Of a DNA stretch of 64,000 bases, positions 1 through 10,344 are shown in pieces. The DNA is from Agapanthus africanus (taxonomy: Eukaryota > Streptophyta > Magnoliopsida > Asparagales > Amaryllidaceae): the NCBI GenBank assembly GCA_030015575.1, contig JASDDO010000018.1, forward strand, positions 382,313,998 to 382,377,997. Direction: 5' to 3'. Under the pieces are notes generated by a model. The model worked only from the letters and a program-made list of their open reading frames with translations. It did not search any database and was not told the origin of the DNA. The translations under genes were made by a program, and so were the position numbers. The first letter of the stretch is position 1. Every line of letters starts with the position of its first letter.

Positions 1-751
1 TTTTGTAATTACTTAAGGCAGCATAAAAAAAATATGGCAAGAGTGCCTTATCACCTAGTGCCTTAGACCAACTGGTTTGGGAGCCACTGCTAAGTCTTAG
101 GTGTGCAAGACTAGGATATTGCTAATTACGCCTAAAAGAGTGAGCACATTTGGTAATCGGTTGGTTAGTATCTCAAGAAGTATTAATGGCCGCATGAAAA
201 AAGTGTGAGCAATTTCATCTAAAATATTCACCGACTAAAAAGTACCAAAGAAGATGGACAAGAGTATGATAGCTTGAATTGAATTCTCTAAGTATGGGGA
301 TGTTTTTTACACACACGTAGGGCTATATGATCGATGTTTAGAAGAAAAGAAGGAGGAAAACTAAAGACGATATTTTATTGAGTGGTGATGTGATTTCTCG
401 CATTTTTACATGACTATTAAGATAGAGCTCATAGTAACTAAAAATCTAGTATAGTTTGAAACTCTTATTTTCAAGTTCTTTCTTTTATATATTCTTTATT
501 TTTGTATGTAATTTTCATCTTCTTTATTTTATTATGGGATTTTGTGGGTGTAATCCGCTGAAAACCCTCAGGAGACAACACCCCTCCTACTAGGGACACC
601 TAGAGATTTAAAAACTTGTTACACGTGTTCAGTGCAATCGTGTTTCCTACGAAAGTGTACTAGTTAGTTAGTTAGTTTTTTCTTTTTCTTTTTCTTTTTC
701 TCTTTAATAACTAGTTTGCTCGGGACGATCAAAGATAAGTTTGGAGATATT
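1..751 (+). mobile_element. 3' internal tail of an LTR retrotransposon
   Basis: This stretch is non-coding. From about 533 to 745 it resembles the sequence just before the 3' LTR of the element at 46668-52916: both have a GTGGGTGTAAT block, a CCTCAGGAGACA block, an AGTGCAATCG block, a T-rich run, and a purine-rich AAGTTTGGAGAT tract right before the LTR. That layout fits a polypurine tract. The rest of the element would lie upstream of the window. No coding domain was recognised. Confidence 0.6.
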
Positions 752-2272
752 TGACTAGTCTAAAATATTGCACATTTGAATGAACATTTTCTCTGCTTTT
801 GTTAAGTGCTAAAAGGTGTTAATTGTAAATATAGAACATATGTGGGTTTATCTGTAAAAATTTTATTATCATATGTTTCTACATTATAATTAACATAATT
901 AGGAAAAATATATGCATATAATATTTAAATGAAATATTAGTAATTAAAATATGCATATTATATCAAATATTTCTAATCAATATTCTTAACATATTAAATC
1001 ATATAAATGGTTAGGATAATATCTTAAAAATACCAAATGCTACTCACACTTTGATTTGAGATATTGTGCAGGTATTTACTCAGGTCTAAGGTCCAAGTAA
1101 GAGATCCGAGTCAAATCGGGATATTGAAACCGAATCTGCCAAAATTTAGAAGCAAATCGAGAGATCTAGCAACGACAGAGACTCAAAGTATTATTTTCAG
1201 AATCTAGACATTAAGAGGATCTCCACATGTCAACACAAGAGACCAGAAGAAATCCCAAAACCTGATTCCACCAAGTGGCGGCTAAACCGCGGCCAAAGGG
1301 GGTATTTGCGGCGGTTCCGCAGCTCATTGGTAGCCGTCGGATGTGAGATTTTGTGGCTTGGATTGTAACTGTATATCCTCACTTATGAAATCTAGGATTT
1401 CTGGTTTTAAATACTATATAAGGGACCTAGAGCTGTACATTCAAAATCATCACCGAAGAGATCAAGAGATCCACGTATCTGAGTGATCATCATCTATTCA
1501 TCTACCTCCAACAAGAGAGAGATCTATAGCAAAGTAGGGTTCTTGTAATCGACTTTCTAAAGAGAATTATATATTCAATAGTTGATTAATAAAAATAGTT
1601 TTTAGTTTTAATTCTCTTTACATTTATTTTCTGCATTTAATTTCTGCACTTACTTTTCTGCATCTTCATTATGCTTTCATTCACCTGATCATCATCTGTT
1701 CTAACTTAACAATAAGCGAGTAATTCCTAGCTTGCTAGGGTTTGTAAGATAGGGTAGGATAATGGATGAGAAGATCTTTTAATTTCTTTTATACATTTTA
1801 AAGTTTATAAACTTAGCAAAACAAATGTTAACCTCCTTATCGAGCGCGCTACCAATTTATTGATAGTTACAACCACGATTTGAGATTGGTTTAAAACTTG
1901 TTTTGTTAAGGGCTAGACATGAATAGAGATCAATGAAAGGACAAGAGTTAGTAATGGGGAAACCCTAGTTTCTTCCAAGAACCCTGCTCTATATTCATCA
2001 CTATCGCTCTATTTTTAACTATTAAAAGATAAAATAGTCATTTTTAATTATTCATCCATTACTACCAAGTCCTATGAACCCTTCAAGTCTTTTATTTATA
2101 AATTTTATACCCGTTTTAAAATATAACGACAAACAATCACCCATCTTTCATCAACTTGTCTAAACTAAGAAAAGAGTTCACGTTTCCCTACAGATGACCC
2201 GTACTCATCGCAGCTAGCTACTAGCGACACCGTCTTGATTGCGGTTATTTACAAAACACTTTTTTCACGATC
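752..2272 (+). mobile_element. LTR (3' LTR) of a retroelement related to the one at 46668-52916
   Basis: It starts with TGACTAGTC right after the purine-rich tract and ends near TCACGATCA. Length (about 1.5 kb) and block order match the LTRs at 46668-48139 and 51476-52916: a TGCTACT block followed by GAGATATTGTGCAGGT near 1040-1075, a CGCGGCCAA block, a TATA-like CTATATAAGG at about 1424, then a long AT-rich leader. The left edge is firm. The right edge is an estimate, since no matching target duplication can be tested inside the window. Confidence 0.6.
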
Positions 2273-3957
2273 AATCGAGAGACTAAGGGTATAATCATTT
2301 ACTAAGTGTACTACTATCGCATATGGTTAGACTAGATATATAATTCTAGTATATATATAGTATCCTAATCTCTACGGTTGCGGGGGTGCTATACGCCATA
2401 CACCCGACTTTTCCCGTAGATATATATTTACTCATCTAAACGTCTCATCCTAATCGAAACCAACGGATGCCTTACCCTTCTTTATCGTCTCGGAAGTCCA
2501 TGCGAAATTATAACCAAAATCGCATAAAAACCCAAATCGAAATTGAAATCACAAACGAAGCGCACATAGGTTAGAACCTATAGTCAGCGCGTGCTACCAC
2601 GACAAAATACTACCCGATGTCAACGTAGGAACGTCAAATGACCGAGTCAAGCCACAAATATTCAAAATCCAAGTTTCAAATATCGGAAAACATCACCAAA
2701 AACAACTCAAATCACTCCCAGATTTTTACTCAGGTCATCTGGGACAAAATAAAATATAAAGTGGGTTTAGTTATCAAATGTGTAGGCTACAGAACAGACC
2801 CTACACACTAACTGATCAACAAGGCCGCAAATTGCGATCCCAGGGAATAAATTGGCGATTTTGGCATAGAGTTGGGAGCTCGGGTTTCTACGGTGGTCTT
2901 CTACTAGTCCAAGTATCTCACTGTATTCTCTAAATTAATTTTCAGAGATCATTAGTTGCTCCAGATTCCATTTGAACTTCAAAACTCAATGAAAAACCAA
3001 CATTTGAAATTCTAAACTCATGTTTGAAACTTCATAACTCATTAACACCAATGATATTTCCACTAAAACACTCTCATGTATCACTAATAAGGCTGTAATC
3101 ACTCCCTAACTCTCTACTACACCGCCAGTACAAGTTCTATCCATAAAAGCTCACTTTTGAAAATCTCAAGTTTATAAAACATACACTTTTAACTCTAAAC
3201 TACTTGTCATGGCAAGAATACGTAAAACTTATATAAAAAGGGTTATTATCTCAAGATTGAGATTAGGGAAGGTTCCAACCTTACAAAAAAACCCAAAGTG
3301 AAGACATGATCATACCATGATGTTTAGGATGAGGATAGGAATATTTTTTGTGAAGGCTTCTTGGCGTTTTGAGGTGATTTGCATGATGTTTTGAGGTTTT
3401 AGATGAGGGTGGAGAAGATGGAGGAAAATAAGAAGAAGATGAGATATGGTTGTCAACCATAAACGCCCTCCCCCCCCCCCTTCTCTCTCTCGCCTATATT
3501 TCTTTAAATATTACAACCACCTTACTCCCATGTCTCCTCCTCTCATATTCTCTTCTCTTTTCTTTTTCTTTGAAAACTATAAAACCAAATTTAAAACACA
3601 AATGGAAAGAGAAGAATAAAAGAAAGCTTAATATACTTTCAATTATTCACATGTCATGCACACTAATCATGATTTAATTAATAAAGCGTGGTTTAATGCA
3701 CAAAATAGGAAAACATAAATAAACTTTAATATTAAACTTGTATGGATATAATTATATACTAATTTATGAAACGCCCAATTAAATAAATGCTTTCATAAAT
3801 AATAATTCATTTTAAATTCCAATTATTTTCCAAAATAGAGTTATATAATTATACCAATCTCTGAAAACTCAAATCCATGTTCGGTATATATCCATATAAC
3901 TCGTTATATTATTATTTAAATTCCAAAATAATATATTTTATTTTCTGAAATGTTACA
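2273..3957 (-). mobile_element. Gypsy-type LTR sequence, minus strand, inserted in a Copia gag
   Basis: Read on the minus strand a TGTAACATTTCAG start lies at 3957, in the middle of the gag reading frame of the inverted Copia fragment at 3958-4772. TGTAACA is a common start of long Gypsy LTRs. The sequence downstream is AT-rich with pyrimidine tracts and no coding capacity, like the U3/R/U5 parts of an LTR. The other end and any internal region are not resolved, and the block between 2273 and about 2460 may belong to something else. The 10-bp C run at 3468 lies inside it. Confidence 0.45.
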
Positions 3958-4772
3958 TCCTCTATCTGCATACACCACCAACCATAATTATGATCATTAA
4001 ATTTTTCGATCCTTATTTTATCGTTCGCCATTTTTTCGTCTAACGTCACAGCAAAACACGACTTCTCCCCTGGTCTGAACCAACGCCTTCAAAATAATGA
4101 TCTAAGAAAGTGGGGAAGAGGACATAGACATCGTTACTCATCATTAACCTAGATCGTGGAATTAAAGAACCCTGGGTTCCCTAACCACGCTCTGATACCA
4201 GTTGTTGGAGATGGAAAAGCCGAAGCATGGAACAATACTCGTAATAAACCAACCAAATCACGCAATCAACACCACGCAATTAACGAAAAGACAAATTAAT
4301 AACAATGCAAGAATAAGTAAATAAGAATCACAAACTAAATAAGAGGGATTTGTTAACGAGATTCACTCACCGTATAACTAGTCTCCGGCAAAACGGAATC
4401 TGCAATGTCTACTATAATTTTGAATCAAGTACACACCATGAACAAACCCTAGGAGGTTTCTCTCAAATCTCTCTAGAGCTAAGCCATTACCCTCTCATAC
4501 AATGATCTCTCTTCTATTTGGCTTTATATAAAACATATAAGAGATCTCTAGTTATACACAAACCAATTTCTTAATTAAGAAACTGCTATAAGACATTTTT
4601 TAATTAAGAAACTGTCATAATTAAGAAACTGGTATAAGACACTCTTTAATTAAGAAACTAGTATAATTATGAAACTGCCATAAGACACTCCTTAATTAAG
4701 AAATTGTGGTTTTGATAAAATCTGATATGGCTTGTGTTCACGTTCAGACAAGTTTCTCCATAATTTCAATAT
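3958..4772 (-). mobile_element. Inverted 5' fragment of a Copia element: LTR, primer site, leader and first gag codons
   Basis: Minus strand: the LTR runs from about 4772 to 4203 and is clearly homologous to the plus-strand LTR at 9586-10172, sharing the repeated TTTCTTAATTAAGAA-type words and the AGAGATCATTGTATG block. It is followed by a primer-binding site TGGTATCAGAGC (4200-4189), complementary to initiator tRNA-Met. The leader then leads to an ATG at 4031 opening a gag frame (MANDKIRIEKF...) that matches the gag start at 10345. After about 25 codons the frame is cut at 3957 by another LTR. The fragment has no pol. Confidence 0.75.
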
Positions 4773-6166
4773 AGGAATATTCTAAGATGTTCGTCATTTA
4801 CCCTAGGTGCGCCTGACACCTTCCATAGACAACGCTGGTATCATATGAACACTGAGATAAAGTAAGGCTCTTATTTTTTCTTTTTCTTTTTCAAAAATAG
4901 AGATGTACATAAACTTATAGAATTTAAATAAATTAACATGAAAGGGTGTTGAAGCAAAGGAATCCCATGATAAATGCACCTCCCATCTATGTTCTGCAGC
5001 TGCATTTAGTTTCTGAAGCTAGCCTTGTAATATGAATAATATATGTTTCTCAACATGAAGAGGGAAAATATTCAAATTTGCAACTTGCTTTTGTCTGTGA
5101 ATTATATAAGGTTTATCTCATTCTTCCATAATATACATGTTATTATATTGCATTAATCACACATATGCCAACCCATCAAAAGGATGGGTAAGATTTCAAG
5201 TTATTTTTCTGTACAATTAAGGAATCACTAGCCTTTTCTTTCCCCTTGTATCTTGAACTCATAATCTTTTCATAATTCATATATACCTCATTACACGATC
5301 CAATATAATTCTTGTAAATTCGTTGAATTTTAAGATAATTTTATAGTTGGACGCAAAAATAATTGATTAGAAAGATCATGTTTATTTTTAATTATTATAA
5401 CATCCCTGAAAATTATATTTTCTATGCTGCGTCACTTCTTAGAGAAATGAATTAATCTAATAGTTTCTTACATATGTACTTAGTATATAATTAGCATAGG
5501 GCACCTAGATTATGACCGGCTATCATGCTAACATTGACATGCTAGATTGTGTTGATTTGTCTTGGTCACCGAGAATGACGATTCTTCATAGGTCTGTCAT
5601 GAGTATGTATTATGATATGCAGAGTACAAAACCACGTTTGAATTATCTAGGATGTGCCATATATGAGATAGAATTCAAACCGTTTTGTAATTCCTGTTAC
5701 ATGGGGGCATTGTTGTCTTTGATTTGTTATCAGAGTTAGCTTATTGTCTGATGAGAATAATAATTAAACATGAAATATTAAGCTGCTTGAATACATTTAT
5801 GAGGGCAAAGGGTGTCTATAAAGTGTCAGCATTCTAATATTGATGAGAATAAGTTTGTTGTTCAATCCTAGATTCTCTTGATCGGTGTTTTGGAAAAAAT
5901 GATTTTTAAAATTATATTATTATAATAATATTTATTTTAAAGAATGAATTTTGTGTTGGAGGGTCTGGATTTGAACAGTTGGCAATCTAGATGTTTAATT
6001 GTTACATTAAAACTATTATTAATTAATTTAGGAATTGATTAAATTGTTGGTTGGCTTCCAATGTGAGACCCAGTTTGATCCCACCATAAAGGTTAAGAAG
6101 AAATAACAGACGCAACCAAAATGGTATATTATATTAGAGAATAATGGAGAAAAGTGTTCATAAGAG
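4773..6166. other. Intergenic, nothing recognised
   Basis: AT-rich DNA with no conserved coding frame, RNA gene or paired repeat that I could identify. The short open frame near 5512-5739 shows no recognisable domain and no splice context. Confidence 0.4.
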
Positions 6167-6499
6167 GGGATTTCCTCCTATGGCGTCGAAAACATACAAG
6201 CTCCACCATTTTTTCCGACAATCGGCATCCATCATCATCATCGTTATCATCTAAGATGTACATACACCAAATCTCATGTGATTCCACCACTTTTTCACCG
6301 TTTAATTAGCAATGTAAAAAGTTCTATTGTCGGTAAACCATTAATTTTGCACCAACTAAATCAACGGTGAAAAAATGGTATAATCACATGAAATTTGGTG
6401 TATCCACACCCTAGATGATAAAGATGGAGGTGATGTATGCCAATCATCGAAAGAAATTATGGAGCATGCATTTTTCCGACGCCATAGGAGAAAATTCCC
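6167..6499. mobile_element. Foldback MITE, intact copy (about 333 bp)
   Basis: The two ends are inverted repeats: the left end has GGGATTTCCTCCTATGGCGT and the right end, read in reverse, GGGAATTTTCTCCTATGGCG. A second inner pair (CTAAGATGTACATACACC and the reverse of GGTGTATCCACACCCTAGAT) and the central ATCAACGGTGAAAAA / TTTTTCACCG pair show that most of the element folds back on itself. There is no coding capacity. A second, split copy lies at 36782-36842 plus 43805-44049 inside the tRNA ligase gene. The target duplication is not clear. Confidence 0.75.
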
Positions 6500-8311
6500 A
6501 CCTTCCCTTTTTCTGGCCTCATTATATTAACACAATAGTTTTATTACTATTGGTGTTGGCTGTATTTTAAGTTTTATAATGGACCTGCATTGAACCAATT
6601 CATCCTTTCCATCAAATGGGCCTTCCTAAATAATTGAACAAAGATGGATACAAACAGGGTTGCCAACGGCTACATGTGGGTTTTGAGTCGATCGAAAAGG
6701 CCACTGAACACAGCCATTGTTTTCAATATAATCAAATCTTACTGATAGAAAGGTAGTAAAAACATCAGCTTAAGCGCAGCCGAATAGTACAATTTGGATA
6801 ACTAGTAAACGGCTCGGGACAAGCTAAACATTACAAACCATCAACAAGCCATCGGCTCTGGAACATCCGGATATTACAAGAAATCAACAAGTCATCGGCT
6901 CGGGAACAGCCATATATTGCAATCAATCAAATAGTTATCAACTCGGGAACATCCGGATATTACAAATAACAAATAACGAGCATATCACGACCGAGCCCAT
7001 CCATCCCATTGATTTGGGGGGAGGTTTTCCACCCACTATTAACAAACCTATGGTTGCTGAGCTTAGTATTCATAGTTTCCTGGGAACTACCCAGCAACCG
7101 ATCAAGACAAAACCTAAAGACCGTATGCCAGCCCAGGACTGGACATCTGACTTGCTCGCACCACGAGCCTTAGGCTGTGCTTTGACCATCAGCCTTCCTG
7201 CCCAGCCTATTCTCAGGGTTTCAAGTGCAAGACTGGGCCTCTAGACCACTCGATCCGATCACAGGAATTGAGCTCCTGGATTGATCGTTGATGCGTCGAG
7301 CATGAGCCGATTACCTCACCTTAGACAAGAGCGGGCATGGACTCACCAGGATGTGAAAGCAGAAATGGATGTCCGAATCGTTCACAGCGGTTCCCATTAC
7401 TGGCATCCTCGGCCTTCCGCCGGCGTCTTTAGCCATGAAGAGGCTAAGCGCCAGTGCTAAGGCCGAGGATCGTCCCATCTAGTGACCCGAAGGATAGACC
7501 AGGGATGATAGATGCATTATTTATCAAGCAGGGCTGAACGTCTTGATCTTGAACATGACCTCGACAACGGGGGTTGATGATCTGCGACGATCACTTTACC
7601 TACCATGCTCTATAGCTGTAGGAGCCAAAGATGAGCTAGGACTAGAGCTATTTTATCTAGGGATTTCGGTTGATTTTTGCAGAGAGCTTTTACTGTGATA
7701 TCACTTTGAGTTTGTATAGAGCTCCAGTTTTCTTTGGGAATCAAGTTTCAGATTTGAGCCATATATGTTTTGTTCTAATCCGGTCCGTCAAGCCCTGAGT
7801 CCTCAGGAGACAACACTTCTCCTACTACATAGATTCCGCAGCATGTATTAGATTTCCAGCATCACATACCTAATTGTTTTTCTCATGGCCTTTCAAGATT
7901 TTGTGATAATTGTTCGTTTTCAAGAAAACTTAAAAATAAATTTGCATTTAATTTGTTGTTTACCATTTGCGAGCCTAACAAAATTGTTTTTTGATGTAGT
8001 GCACGGAAAAGCCACATTCTAAATTCTTGTTGCTGACCAAAATCGTAAATTTCATATCATTTTTCAGATCAAGATATAATACAAAAACATGTAATAAAGA
8101 GACTATATGAAATTTTTATGTCATGGAGAAAAAATTTAAAGGAGTGTATAAGATTTGCAAATTTAAAATCTATGTCCACGTGTATTTGAATTCCATTGCA
8201 ATTTAAGATACTTGTATTTTTTTTCCCCGTATGATACACGTGTGTATATATTAGCACCTGTGTATATATTAGATTTTATGGACAAAGATATGGAAAAAAA
8301 ATTAAAAGAGT
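6500..8311. repeat. Non-coding, probably repeat-derived, with a degenerate tandem array at 6810-6975
   Basis: Between about 6810 and 6975 there are three to four imperfect units of 55-65 bp carrying words such as CATCGGCTCGGGAACA and CATCCGGATATTACAA. From 6980 to 7830 the base composition is more GC-rich than its surroundings and no protein is encoded. A CCTCAGGAGACAACAC block at about 7801, like those at 568 and 51295, suggests it derives from an LTR retroelement. No boundaries can be drawn. Confidence 0.4.
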
Positions 8312-8469
8312 AATACTTTACCCAGCGGGCTTGAAATCCACCACAATCCACCCAAGAAACAAAATGGTGGGACCCACAACACCTAGATAATAGTGTCAAA
8401 CAAGTGGACTCATGATTTTTGGCTCTTGGATGGATTGTAGTGGATTTCAAGCCTGGTAGGTTAAGCATT
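8312..8469. mobile_element. Small MITE with about 45-bp terminal inverted repeats
   Basis: The left arm contains GGGCTTGAAATCCACCACAA followed by TCCACCCAAGA. The right arm in reverse complement reads AGGCTTGAAATCCACTACAA followed by TCCATCCAAGA. The arms are separated by about 65 bp, and the total length of roughly 158 bp is typical for a non-autonomous DNA element. The superfamily is not assignable because the target duplication is ambiguous. Confidence 0.7.
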
Positions 8470-8578
8470 TTTCAATTTAAAAGGAAAAAAAGAAATATTT
8501 GAGAGGCTGTCCATAAATTGTTCAAATTCATGATGTATGTATTTGATTTTTTTTCTTTTATCATTTTACTGCTAATAA

Positions 8579-8590
8579 ATGAGAGAGAGA

Positions 8591-8629
<39 letters not shown>

Positions 8630-8637
8630 GAGGGAGG
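8579..8637. repeat. Compound GA/GT/GA microsatellite
   Basis: A (GA)n tract followed by (GT)n and (GA)n again, ending in a GAGGG-rich tail. It is a simple sequence repeat with no coding content. Confidence 0.9.
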
Positions 8638-9585
8638 TTTGAATTTTGAATCCGAAACAACATTTAAAAATGCTAAGTGTGATGACGGTGAGATCTTGAA
8701 TGAGAGAATATATTTATTTTATTTTTTATTAAGACGAGATGTACAGCTTAGTTGATCATCTTTGGTCGTAGGAATTTTCTCCTTTATGTCTAATTATTTC
8801 TCTTATAAAATTATGTAATAATTATATCGGCCTCCAAAGAGTTTGGGTTATAACCGTAAAGATTTACAATTGCTTTCATTTAAATGAAAAATAAGAGATC
8901 CAATTGGTAATGTACTGAGCCAATATAACTATATAAAAACTGTTCCAAACCTTTTTATGGGGGCCTTACCAAAAACTCTCACACCTGGGCTAGACAAATT
9001 GTTGAAAATCAATATCAATTGCCCAGTTGGGCTCCATGCTCTTCCAACTCACCCAAAGAAAGAAAGAAATATTATTTTATAGATATAAATATCAATGGCC
9101 AAATTGAAGAATGTTGTTTATGTTTATGCATAAATTCGACTTGTTATAGCTCGATAAGTCCTCAATGTTTCAATCAGTCATAATTTCGAAAAGTACGATT
9201 TAGAGTCGAACTTATTCTTTGGTTGAAATGAGAAATCCTGGACGAACATAATTGGTTTTTTTGTAAACAGGGCAAGCTCTAGAACACGGGCTTGAATACG
9301 AGGTCGTTTTTGAAGAACATGGAGAAGATATGCTACTCCTAGAGCTGGAAGGCCATAAATATGAGAAAGCTCAAAGAATCCAAGACCTCTCAGATAAAAC
9401 ACAATGTCCATTTTGTCGGCGTTGGCTTTGGTGATGTTTTCACCGAAGTCGGGTGGGAATCCCTAAGCGATGGGCTTCGTTTGCTGCCAGCTTTGGTATC
9501 TGATTTATGTCTTAAAGTCGGGTTTTAGATGTACAATGTGACTATGTCTTGAAGATTCGGCCAGAATGAGGAAGAGGATGGCGAG
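8638..9585. other. Intergenic, nothing recognised
   Basis: No conserved coding frame, RNA gene or paired repeat was found. A 77-codon open frame on the minus strand (9178-9411) shows no recognisable domain. Confidence 0.4.
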
Positions 9586-10172
9586 TGTTGAAATTATTGA
9601 GAAACTTCAGGCACATGTTTGGACGTGCACACAATCTATATCGGATTTTACCAAAACCATGGTTTCTTAATTAAGGAGTATTTTATACCGGTTTATTAAT
9701 TATGGCAGTTTCTTAATTAAGAAGTGTCTTATAACAGTTTCTTAATTATGTTAATTTCTTAATTAGAGAATTGGTTTGTGTATGAATAGGGAGCTCTTAT
9801 ATATTTTATGTACAGCCAAATAGAAGAGAGATCATTGTATGATAGGGTAACGGCTTAGATCTAGAGAGATTTGAAAGAAATCTCCTAGGATTTGCTCGTG
9901 ATATACTTGATTCAATATTATAGTAGACATTGCAGATTCCGCTCTGTTGGGGACCAACCATACGGTAGGTGAAACTCGTTAACAAATCCTTCTCTTGTTT
10001 GGTTTGTGGTTCTTATTTACTTATTCTCGCATCATTATTAATTTGTCTTTTCATTGTTAATTGTGTGGTTGTTTGTTGCGTGATTGGTTTGTCGCGAACA
10101 TTATTCCATGCATCGGTTTCTCTATCCCTAGCAACTGGTATCAGAGCCTAGGGGTTGACGCTTGATACCAAC
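9586..10172 (+). mobile_element. 5' LTR of a Copia retrotransposon
   Basis: It starts TGTTGAAATTATTG and ends at a CCAACA immediately before ACTGGTATCAGAGC. The inverted copy at 4203-4772 is homologous and defines the left edge. Repeated TTCTTAATTA words occupy 9660-9770. No matching 3' LTR is present because the element is truncated at 13132. Confidence 0.75.
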
Positions 10173-10188
10173 AACTGGTATCAGAGCA
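10136..10188 (+). promoter_or_regulatory. Duplicated primer-binding site of the Copia element
   Basis: TGGTATCAGAGC occurs twice, at 10136 and 10176, in a local duplication about 40 bp apart. This word is the usual Copia primer site, complementary to the 3' end of initiator tRNA-Met. Comparison with the inverted copy indicates that the second one is in the original position directly after the LTR. Confidence 0.7.
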
Positions 10189-10344
10189 TGGTTAAGGAAC
10201 CTAGGGTTCTTAAATTCTACGATTTAGGTTAACGGTGGGTAACGACGCTTATGTCCTCTTCCCTACTTTCTTAAATCATTATTTTGAAGGCGTTGGTTTA
10301 AATCAAGAGAGAAGTTGTGTTTTGCTGCGACGTTAGACAAAAAG

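Noticed and set aside
9586-10172. Cassandra-type LTR carrying 5S rRNA
   Set aside because: No 5S promoter boxes or 5S-like sequence were seen in any LTR of the window.
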